A stretch of 12,486 nt of DNA from an uncultured Collinsella sp. (lineage in GTDB: Bacteria > Actinomycetota > Coriobacteriia > Coriobacteriales > Coriobacteriaceae). Both the position numbers and the translations under genes were made by a program. Positions 7,892 through 12,486 of the stretch are shown here, one piece after another (position 1 is the first letter of the stretch; each line of letters opens with the position of its first letter). The DNA lies in the NCBI GenBank assembly GCA_900550835.1, contig URTP01000050.1, positions 1-12,486 of the forward strand, in the 5' to 3' direction. A model generated the notes under the pieces. The model searched no databases and was not told the DNA's origin. It saw only the letters and a program-made list of their open reading frames with translations.

Positions 7892-8093
7892 CGGAAAGTG
7901 CGTCCCACTATCCAGGCGAATTCTGGGTCAGACTTTCCCCATGAGACCTTGCTAGGAAACTGTGACCCAGAATTTCGGCTCGAAACGGGACACGGTTTCC
8001 CAAACGACCCCGTTCCGGAAACTACATCCCGGAATCGACGCTCGAACTGGGATGCACTTTCCCGATCGAGCCACATGGGAGACTGCGCCCCAC
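7892..8093. repeat. Array of seven short repeats in strictly alternating orientation
   Basis: This holds most of the roughly 300-bp gap between the tRNA gene and manO. Seven degenerate copies of a motif near GGGAAASTGYGTCCCAG lie at 7892-7909, 7921-7938, 7955-7972, 7986-8001, 8017-8032, 8047-8063 and 8077-8093. Units 1, 3, 5 and 7 read forward; units 2, 4 and 6 are reverse complements. Starts are 29-34 bp apart, about three helical turns. Each unit has a small internal dyad (GGGA-N7-TCCC), and neighbouring units can pair as hairpins; units 2 and 3 pair best. Spacers of about 10-16 bp are unrelated. Overlapping reading frames on both strands have no family resemblance, so I treat the stretch as non-coding. 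It could be a structured RNA, a multi-site protein-binding array or a degraded palindromic repeat cluster. Confidence 0.85.
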
Positions 8094-8098
8094 TTTGA

Positions 8099-8119
8099 GG
8101 GGGCGCTCTTTAATGACTA
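8099..8119. repeat. Partial REP-like sequence at the 3' end of manO
   Basis: These 21 bases match positions 11724-11744, the left arm and loop of the large palindrome beyond hypA, at 19 of 21 positions, including an exact 13-mer TCTTTAATGACTA. The last three bases are the manO stop codon (TAG on the - strand). The right half of the palindrome is absent here, so this looks like a half-element that supplied or abuts the gene end. Confidence 0.6.
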
Positions 8120-8515
8120 CTTGCCTTTGTGGAAAAGGTTTTTGATAACGGAGGGGATGCTCTTGGCGCCCTTGGCCGTCACATCGATAAAGTCGGGCGA
8201 ACGCACGAGCTTATCCTCGTCGACGTACTTACGGACCGCGCGAAGCGTCTCTTTATCGTCGCGCGTCGAAAACGTAAAGTGGCCGTTGTCCTTGGTGAAG
8301 ATAGCAAAACGCGTAATCTTCTTGGTGCCGCGCAAAACCTCGGCGGCGATATAGTCGACCTCGTCCCACGGGATTTGAATATAATCCTCGGGATTGCGCT
8401 CGTTATAGTACTCAAACGCCTTATTGCCCACCATCACGTTACCGTGGCTGGTAAGCCCCATAAGGCAGGTTGCCGGCGTCGTCAGATCGACCGTGCTGTT
8501 CTGAGATTGCGCCAT
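8117..8515 (-). CDS. manO: DUF956 family protein, ManO-like, PTS-associated
   Basis: A 132-residue soluble protein of the DUF956 family, which accompanies mannose-class PTS operons in Firmicutes (manO in streptococci and lactococci). Its role is not well established; regulation of the PTS is proposed. Recognisable family segments are NKAFEYYNERNPEDYIQIPW (31-50) followed by DEVDYI, FTFSTRD (80-86) and a basic C-terminus. No membrane segment or known catalytic motif is visible. Start: ATG at 8515 with purine-rich GGAGGGCGAGG just upstream; a GTG at 8566 would begin inside the hairpin between manZ and manO and is rejected. It is the last gene of the PTS operon, 120 bp after manZ and behind a terminator-like hairpin, so it is probably expressed by partial read-through or at a lower level. 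The stop codon lies in a partial REP-like sequence. Family call firm; function unknown. Confidence 0.88.
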   Translation of the reverse strand: MAQSQNSTVDLTTPATCLMGLTSHGNVMVGNKAFEYYNERNPEDYIQIPWDEVDYIAAEVLRGTKKITRFAIFTKDNGHFTFSTRDDKETLRAVRKYVDEDKLVRSPDFIDVTAKGAKSIPSVIKNLFHKGK

Positions 8516-8543
8516 ACGCGCCTCGCCCTCCAATAAAAACAAT

Positions 8544-8579
8544 CGGACCGCATCCAGTGTACCCACCGGGTGCGGTCCG
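8544..8579 (-). terminator. Terminator or attenuator between manZ and manO
   Basis: A 12-bp stem (8544-8555 with 8568-8579, one mismatch that is tolerated as G-U on the + strand only) has a 12-nt loop. On the - strand it is followed by ATTGTTTTTATT, a usable U-tract. It lies between the IID stop (8636) and the manO Shine-Dalgarno (8521-8531), so it should end most transcripts after manZ and let a fraction continue into manO. Confidence 0.7.
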
Positions 8580-8635
8580 TTTCAATGGCTCAAAAGCTCT
8601 TGCCTAGCAATTCTCGGTCTTAAGCCGAAACGTGC

Positions 8636-9556
8636 TTACATGAAGCCGCAGACGCGACCGATGATGCCGACGGCAAAGAGAGCCAGGATGATGACGATCG
8701 GGCTGACCTTCTTCTTGAGGAGCTTGCAGACCAAGAGAGTCAGGCACACGGCGGCAAGACCGGGGATGAGCTGATCGAGGTTGGCCTGAAGCGTGGTGAC
8801 CTTCACCGGGTCGAGTGCGGTGGCACCGACAGAGCTGTACATCGTCAATGCCTGCTTGACGCCCTCGGCGCCGGCGGGCAGATTAGCCCAGTCGATATAG
8901 GCGCCAGCGGACTGCGTGACCTTGGAGACGATCGGGGTAAAGGAGATGGACACCCAGCGCTCGACCAGGGCGCCGATGATGAACATACCCAGGATGGAAG
9001 CGCCCTCGGTGACCTTGCCCATCAGACCGCCGGAGAGGTCCTTGGCGATGGAGGAGCCGACCTTGTAGCCAAACTCCTGCGTGTACCACAGGAAGGCGTA
9101 ACGGATGATGTTCCACGCGAAGAAGAACAGCAGCGGACCGGCGATGCTGCCGGACAGGGCCAGGGAAGCGCCCAGTGCGCCCAGAATCGGGCGAAGGGTG
9201 AACCAGAAGGCGGGGTCGCCGACGCCGGCGAGCGGGCCCATCATACCGACCTTGACGCCCTGAATGGCGACGTCGTCAATCGGAGCACCGTTGGCGCGCT
9301 CCTCCTCGAGGGCGAGGGTAACGCCAATGACGGGGGCGGAAACATAGGGGTGGGTGTTATAGAACTCCAGGTGGCGCTTAAGAGCGGCAATCTGGTCATC
9401 CTTGCTGGTGTAGAGCTTCTTGATCGCAGGGATCATTGCGAAGCACCAGCCGCCGTTCTGCATACGCTCGTAGTTCCACGAGCCCTGAAGGAACTGATGA
9501 CGGAAGCAAACCTTCTTACGGTCAGCCTTGGTGAGCTGAATCTTGTTCTCTGCCAT
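8636..9556 (-). CDS. manZ: PTS mannose-family transporter subunit IID
   Basis: A 306-residue integral membrane subunit which, with IIC, forms the sugar channel of the mannose-class phosphotransferase system. Family signatures are SWNYERMQNGG (26-36), MIPAIKKLY (41-49), and MMGPLAGVGDPAFWFTLRPI (105-124). Hydrophobic segments lie at about 125-157 and 186-199, and the C-terminal part (about 264-306) is strongly hydrophobic apart from a KKKV turn. Start: ATG 9556 with AGGAGGGGAG upstream, where the core lies 8-11 nt away and overlaps the manY stop. The GTG at 9565 is too close to that site. It follows manY by 16 bp in the same operon. Length and motifs are those of a complete IID. Specificity cannot be read from this subunit alone; mannose, glucose and glucosamine are the usual substrates of this subgroup. 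Confidence 0.95.
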   Translation of the reverse strand: MAENKIQLTKADRKKVCFRHQFLQGSWNYERMQNGGWCFAMIPAIKKLYTSKDDQIAALKRHLEFYNTHPYVSAPVIGVTLALEEERANGAPIDDVAIQGVKVGMMGPLAGVGDPAFWFTLRPILGALGASLALSGSIAGPLLFFFAWNIIRYAFLWYTQEFGYKVGSSIAKDLSGGLMGKVTEGASILGMFIIGALVERWVSISFTPIVSKVTQSAGAYIDWANLPAGAEGVKQALTMYSSVGATALDPVKVTTLQANLDQLIPGLAAVCLTLLVCKLLKKKVSPIVIILALFAVGIIGRVCGFM

Positions 9557-9572
9557 ATGTATCACTCCCCTC

Positions 9573-10391
9573 CTACTCGTAATCGTTCAGAATGTCGCCG
9601 AGCGGGTCACCGGAGCCACCGCCCATGCCGCCACCCTGCTTGGCCAGATCCTTAAGGCCAAGGTAGATGAGGGCAAGGGAGATGCCGATGAGGCCAAGGG
9701 CGATCAGCGTGAGCTGAGGGATGGCAGCAAGGACAAAGCCGAGGATGAAGAACGGCCAGGTCTCCTTGGTGGCCATCATGTTGATGACCATGGCGTAACC
9801 GACGGAAGCGACCATGCCGCCGCCGACAGCCATGCCGCCGGACAGCCAATCGGGCATAGCGTTAAGCGCGTTGGTAACAGCCTCGGCCGGGATGATGCAC
9901 AGAAGTACTGCCGGGATGGCGATACGAACACCCTGCATGAGGATGCCGGCGTACTGCCAACGCTCGATGCCGGCGAAGTCGCCCTTCTCGGCGCAGGCGT
10001 CCATGCCGTGAACCATAGCGGTAGCCAGGGTACGGCAGATCATGGTCAGGAACAGACCAGCGACCGACAGCGGGACGGCGACGGCGATGGCGGCGGTAAC
10101 GGCCTTGGCCGAATCGGTGGCGCCACCGTTGAGGGCGAGCACCATGATGATCGAAGAAGCGACCGAGGCCAGAGCGGCGTCAGGCGCGACGGCGGCGCCG
10201 ACGTTAGCCCAGCCAAGGGCCATCATCTGGAGCGAACCGCCCAGGAGGATGCCCTCCTGAAGGTGACCGGTTACGAGACCGATAAGCGTGCATGCCACGA
10301 GCGGCTGATGGAACTGGAACTCATCCAGAATGCCTTCCATACCGGCAAGCAACGCGACAATCGCAACAAGCAGAATAGTGATTGCAGACAT
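9573..10391 (-). CDS. manY: PTS mannose-family transporter subunit IIC
   Basis: A 272-residue hydrophobic membrane protein forming the translocation pathway with IID. The N-terminal region has the family sequence FQFHQPLVACTLIGLVTG followed by EGILLGGSLQMMALGW and GAAVAPDAAL, very close to E. coli ManY and typical of the mannose/glucose subgroup rather than the sorbose or N-acetylgalactosamine ones. Several TM helices run to about residue 245. The protein ends in a glycine-rich, acidic tail (GGGMGGGSGDPLGDILNDYE), probably a flexible cytoplasmic end. Start: ATG 10391 with AGGAGG at 10406-10401, 9 nt away. It lies 18 bp after manX and 16 bp before manZ, so the three genes form one tight operon. 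The family call is secure; the exact sugar is inferred. Confidence 0.95.
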   Translation of the reverse strand: MSAITILLVAIVALLAGMEGILDEFQFHQPLVACTLIGLVTGHLQEGILLGGSLQMMALGWANVGAAVAPDAALASVASSIIMVLALNGGATDSAKAVTAAIAVAVPLSVAGLFLTMICRTLATAMVHGMDACAEKGDFAGIERWQYAGILMQGVRIAIPAVLLCIIPAEAVTNALNAMPDWLSGGMAVGGGMVASVGYAMVINMMATKETWPFFILGFVLAAIPQLTLIALGLIGISLALIYLGLKDLAKQGGGMGGGSGDPLGDILNDYE

Positions 10392-10409
10392 GTATCGGAC
10401 CCTCCTTTA

Positions 10410-11399
10410 CTATGCTTGAGCGGCCAGTTCGGCCTTAGCTTTCTTCAACATGGCGTCGAGATCCTCGGAGGAATCCGAAGGAACCTTGCGGACCTCGAAC
10501 TTGACGCCCTTGGCCTTGAGAGCCTCGATGGTCTTGACATCGTCATCGCCCATAGCGACAGCGTTAGTGACGACGACCTTGCCCTTGGAGTGGGCCATGG
10601 AACCGATGTTGGCTTCCTTGATGTCGACGCCGGCCTCGATGGCCCTGAGCAGATCCTGCGGGTTCTCGAACAGCAGCATCGCCTTGGTGTCGCCAAAGCG
10701 CGTGTCCTTGACGACCTCGGCCATCTTCTTGATGGGCACGACGTTGGCGTGGACTCCCGGAGGGGCAGCCTGCTCGATCATGGTCTTGCGGAGCTCGTCG
10801 TGAGCAACGCCGTCGGAGACCACGATGATGCGGTTGGGGTTGATCTGCTTGGTCCACGTGGTGGCCACCTGACCATGCAGCAGACGCGTGTCGATACGGA
10901 CGTGGGCGATCTTGATGTGCCCGTCGCCGATCACCGTTCCCGGAGGAATGGCACCCGCAGGAGCAGCGGCGGCCGCAGCCGGCTTCTTCTCCTCGGGCTC
11001 CAGAGACTCGGGCTTGACGCGCACGCCGGCCTTAGCCTCAGTCACGAGATGTTTTGCGATCGCATGTGCAGTGTTCTTTGCGTCAAAGCGCTGCGAATAT
11101 GCCTCGATGAGCATAGGCAGGTTGACACCGGTGACGATAGCCCAGGAATCGTGGCCCTCGATGAGCCCGCTGATCTGATTGAACGGCGTGCCGCCCCACA
11201 GATCAACGAGGAAGAGCACCTGCTCCTGGTCCTCGAAGGAAGCGATTGCCTCCTCGACCTTGGCACGGAAGTCGTCGGGGCCCATGCTCGGCTCGAGCGA
11301 GACCACGGCAACAGACGGCTGATCGCCAAAGACCATCGAGCCCGTCTGCTTGATTCCAGCCGCCAAGTCACCATGGCTAGCAAGAACAATACTTACCAT
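10410..11399 (-). CDS. manX: PTS mannose-family fused IIAB phosphotransfer protein
   Basis: A 329-residue cytoplasmic protein that carries phosphate from HPr to the incoming sugar. Domain IIA (about 1-125) has LASHGDLAAG with the phosphorylated His9, and WGGTPFNQI. An Ala/Pro-rich hinge (about 130-155) leads to domain IIB (about 160-325) with RIDTRLLHGQV, where His175 is the second phosphorylation site; it has the same number as the known IIB histidine of E. coli ManX. The C-terminal part matches IIB through KVPSDSSEDL. Start: ATG 11399 with AGGAGG at 11412-11407, 7 nt away; the GTG at 11402 is too close to that site. It is the first gene of the operon, and about 315 bp of AT-rich DNA with possible regulatory repeats lies upstream. 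Length and domain order are normal for the fused type. Confidence 0.96.
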   Translation of the reverse strand: MVSIVLASHGDLAAGIKQTGSMVFGDQPSVAVVSLEPSMGPDDFRAKVEEAIASFEDQEQVLFLVDLWGGTPFNQISGLIEGHDSWAIVTGVNLPMLIEAYSQRFDAKNTAHAIAKHLVTEAKAGVRVKPESLEPEEKKPAAAAAAPAGAIPPGTVIGDGHIKIAHVRIDTRLLHGQVATTWTKQINPNRIIVVSDGVAHDELRKTMIEQAAPPGVHANVVPIKKMAEVVKDTRFGDTKAMLLFENPQDLLRAIEAGVDIKEANIGSMAHSKGKVVVTNAVAMGDDDVKTIEALKAKGVKFEVRKVPSDSSEDLDAMLKKAKAELAAQA

Positions 11400-11715
11400 C
11401 ACATAACCTCCTTTTTGTCTACGTAATTCCTACACGACAGTTATGGAGTATAGCTGCAAATACAGCAGAATTGTTCGAAAAACTGCAAAAGGTAGCATTA
11501 TTTGTTTAAACGTCTTGTTTTGTTACAAGCTGATTACATTCCAGTATTTTGGCTGATTTGCTGCTGAGGATTGATAGCTGATCTATTTACATGACCGAAT
11601 TGAGCACGCTGTTCATTATTGCCGGTTTTAAACAGACACAAATGTGCTCGGGTTGAGGCTATTTCGTTTAAACAGATGGTGCTTGACTAATGGTAAGGAA
11701 TATGCTCTAGGAAAG
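11400..11715 (-). promoter_or_regulatory. AT-rich non-coding region upstream of the PTS operon
   Basis: About 315 bp without a plausible gene, clearly more AT-rich than its surroundings. On the - strand a good -10 element TATACT (11452-11447) would give a leader of about 40 nt to manX, but the -35 position (AACAAT) is poor, which suggests an activator. Repeats include TTTAAAC at 11505-11511, 11627-11633 and 11667-11673 (the last two extend to TTTAAACAGA, exactly 40 bp apart; two of the three are GTTTAAAC palindromes). CTGCAAA occurs at 11454-11460 and 11483-11489. Inverted pairs are CTTGT/ACAAG (11514-11518, 11525-11529) and GAGCAC/GTGCTC (11602-11607, 11644-11649). These are candidate operators; the regulator is unknown. 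Confidence 0.5.
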
Positions 11716-11771
11716 TAGTCGTTGGGGACGTTCTTTAATGACTAGTCGTTTAAGAACGTCCCCAACGACTA
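11716..11771. repeat. Large REP-like palindrome with 20-bp perfect arms
   Basis: TAGTCGTTGGGGACGTTCTT (11716-11735) is perfectly complementary to 11752-11771, around a 16-nt loop that contains ACTAGT. It ends 2 bp from the hypA stop codon. No U-tract follows in either direction, so it is not a classical terminator, although it may protect or end the hypA transcript. The core GGGGAC...GTCCCC recurs at 12248-12283, and its left half recurs at 8099-8119. Such dispersed palindromes resemble those moved by REP-associated Y1 transposases; no transposase lies in this window. Confidence 0.85.
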
Positions 11772-11773
11772 AG

Positions 11774-12202
11774 TTAGGCGATGTGGAGGGGGTTGGCGGC
11801 GTCGACGGCATCGGGGGCATCGGAGAGGCCGTCGGGGGTAGCGTCTGTCGGGTCCTCGTCGGGGGTCTCGATCTGCTTGATCATGACCTCCTGGCCCTGC
11901 AGCAGATAGGTCTCGCCGCTACCGCAATGGGGGCAGGTCTTGCCGTGCTCGACCGTCGCGTAGTCGCAGCCGCACGCCTCGCAATGCGTCACGGCCTCGA
12001 CGGGCTCCACGATAAGCTCCGCGCCCTGCGTGATGGACTTTTTATCTGCCGCCCAGCGCCAAGCGTCGAGCAGCAAGTCGGGAACGACGCCCGAGACCTC
12101 GCCCAGCAGCAGCGTGACGCTCGAAACGCGACGCACGCCATTGGCGCGCGCCACGTTCTCAACATCGCGAATAATGTGATAAACGATTCCCAATTCATGC
12201 AA
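11774..12202 (-). CDS. hypA: Hydrogenase maturation nickel chaperone HypA
   Basis: A 142-residue nickel metallochaperone that, with HypB, delivers Ni to NiFe-hydrogenase precursors. The N-terminus MHELGIV carries the nickel-ligand His2. The zinc-finger cysteines are CEAC (74-77) and CPHC (90-93), and the family segment LLLGEVSGVVPDLL is present at 31-44. The start codon is TTG (12202-12200), preceded by GAAAGG (12216-12211) with 8 nt spacing. TTG is required because only it gives the invariant Met-His N-terminus; the nearby ATG at 12198 is in another frame. HypA proteins usually end near residue 115; here an acidic Asp/Pro/Ala-rich tail (about 111-142) is added. Palindromic repeats lie on both sides, and the upstream neighbour is an iron-sulfur protein. 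No hypB or hydrogenase subunit is visible in the window. Identity firm. Confidence 0.95.
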   Translation of the reverse strand: MHELGIVYHIIRDVENVARANGVRRVSSVTLLLGEVSGVVPDLLLDAWRWAADKKSITQGAELIVEPVEAVTHCEACGCDYATVEHGKTCPHCGSGETYLLQGQEVMIKQIETPDEDPTDATPDGLSDAPDAVDAANPLHIA

Positions 12203-12247
12203 GGTAGAAACCTTTCAACAACGGTTGATGCGATGCAAACTCAAAGC

Positions 12248-12283
12248 AAGGGGACAGCGAAATCTAGTCTGCACCGTCCCCTT
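12248..12283. repeat. Second REP-like palindrome, between hypA and the upstream gene
   Basis: AAGGGGAC (12248-12255) is complementary to GTCCCCTT (12276-12283) around a 20-nt loop that contains CTAGTC, as does the loop of the element at 11716-11771. It sits in the 96-bp gap between the upstream iron-sulfur gene and hypA, both on the - strand. The arms are shorter and the rest of the sequence differs, so it is a diverged or different subtype. Confidence 0.65.
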
Positions 12284-12298
12284 ACCCGCCATGGTTAC

Positions 12299-12486
12299 CT
12301 ATTTACGACCGAACTTGATTTTGATTGCACGCTTTAAAGCATACTTGCCAAGGCTCGGGAGCTTTTGCTCGTATTTGACCATCGTGGAGCACTCGGGGCG
12401 ATCGCGATCCAGATGGATGGCATCGAACGCGCACTTGGTGGTGCACAGGCCGCAGCCGATGCCCTTGTTGGGGCCGACGATTGAGG
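12299..12486 (-). CDS. Iron-sulfur protein, C-terminal fragment (possibly an FAD-dependent oxidoreductase)
   Basis: The frame is open to the window edge, so only the last 61 residues are visible. They hold CGLCTTKC followed by AFDAIHLDRDRPEC, a ferredoxin-type CxxCxxxC motif for one [4Fe-4S] cluster; the isolated later Cys could be a further ligand, but the usual CP pair is missing. The protein then ends in a basic tail (KLPSLGKYALKRAIKIKFGR, then Lys). C-terminal ferredoxin domains with a FDAIHL segment and a basic tail occur, as I recall, in FAD/NAD(P)-dependent oxidoreductases of the glutamate synthase small-subunit type in gut anaerobes; a plain ferredoxin or hydrogenase-linked subunit is also possible. 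The gene is 96 bp upstream of hypA on the same strand, with a palindromic repeat between them. The Fe-S motif is seen; the enzyme class is a guess. Confidence 0.7.
   Translation of the reverse strand, partial: SIVGPNKGIGCGLCTTKCAFDAIHLDRDRPECSTMVKYEQKLPSLGKYALKRAIKIKFGRK

Noticed and set aside
7892..8093. CRISPR array
   Set aside because: Units alternate in orientation, are only 16-18 bp and degenerate, spacers are about 10-16 bp, and no cas genes are nearby.
7834..8098. Overlapping frames of about 80 codons on both strands across the repeat array
   Set aside because: Their sequence is made of the alternating repeats, there is no Shine-Dalgarno support, and no recognisable protein family is present.
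8516..8566. GTG start extending manO by 17 residues
   Set aside because: The extension would lie in the terminator hairpin and U-tract, while the ATG at 8515 has a purine-rich ribosome site.
9543..11426. A 627-codon open frame on the + strand antisense to manZ, manY and manX
   Set aside because: It runs opposite three clearly identified PTS genes, has His/Asp/Gly-rich low-complexity composition with no known domain, and is explained by GC-rich codon bias of the true strand.
11400..11560. Sigma-54 (-24/-12) promoter for the PTS operon, as found with LevR-type regulators
   Set aside because: I found no GG-N10-GC element with the right flanks, and actinobacteria generally lack sigma-54.
11683..11711. 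+ strand promoter with -35 TTGACT
   Set aside because: The -10 position at 16-17 bp reads CTCTAG or TCTAGG, the better TATGCT is too close, and no + strand gene follows.
11738..12337. 199-codon + strand frame over hypA
   Set aside because: It is antisense to an unmistakable hypA and starts inside the palindrome loop.

Overview
The window reads as a chromosomal segment from a GC-rich gut actinobacterium, most likely a coriobacterium such as Collinsella. This is inferred from three things: the order of FHA, FHA, PP2C, SEDS/PBP and PASTA-kinase genes (the actinobacterial cell-wall signalling cluster), a fused mannose-family PTS IIAB next to DUF956, and a hypA gene. No 16S or other species marker is present, so the genus is a guess. 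Both ends of the window cut through genes.

Left half (about 1-7680, + strand): a serine/threonine phospho-signalling and cell-wall operon. The order is the tail of an FhaA-like FHA protein, FhaB (one TM helix plus FHA), a PstP-like PP2C phosphatase with a long acidic N-terminal extension, a single polypeptide joining a RodA/FtsW-type glycosyltransferase to a class B penicillin-binding protein, and a PknB-type kinase with four PASTA domains. A strong intrinsic terminator follows. Kinase and phosphatase set the phosphorylation state, the FHA proteins read phosphothreonine, and the SEDS-PBP fusion makes and crosslinks peptidoglycan. Unlike the mycobacterial version, rodA and pbpA are fused and there is no separate pknA here.

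Middle (about 7690-8120): tRNA-Arg(CCT) on the - strand with its own 3' hairpin. Behind it is a non-coding stretch of about 300 bp with seven copies of a roughly 16-18-bp motif in strictly alternating orientation, every 29-34 bp. This is the most unusual structure in the window.

Right half (about 8117-11400, - strand): a mannose/glucose-type PTS operon in the order IIAB (manX), IIC (manY), IID (manZ), then a terminator-like hairpin, then DUF956 (manO). Upstream lies about 315 bp of AT-rich non-coding DNA with repeated TTTAAAC motifs, which probably holds the operon's control region.

Right end (about 11716-12486, - strand): hypA, a nickel chaperone for NiFe-hydrogenase maturation that starts at TTG, and the C-terminal end of an iron-sulfur protein. 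Two REP-like palindromes carrying GGGGAC...GTCCCC lie on either side of hypA. A near-identical 21-nt piece of one of them sits at the 3' end of manO, suggesting a dispersed palindromic repeat family in this genome.
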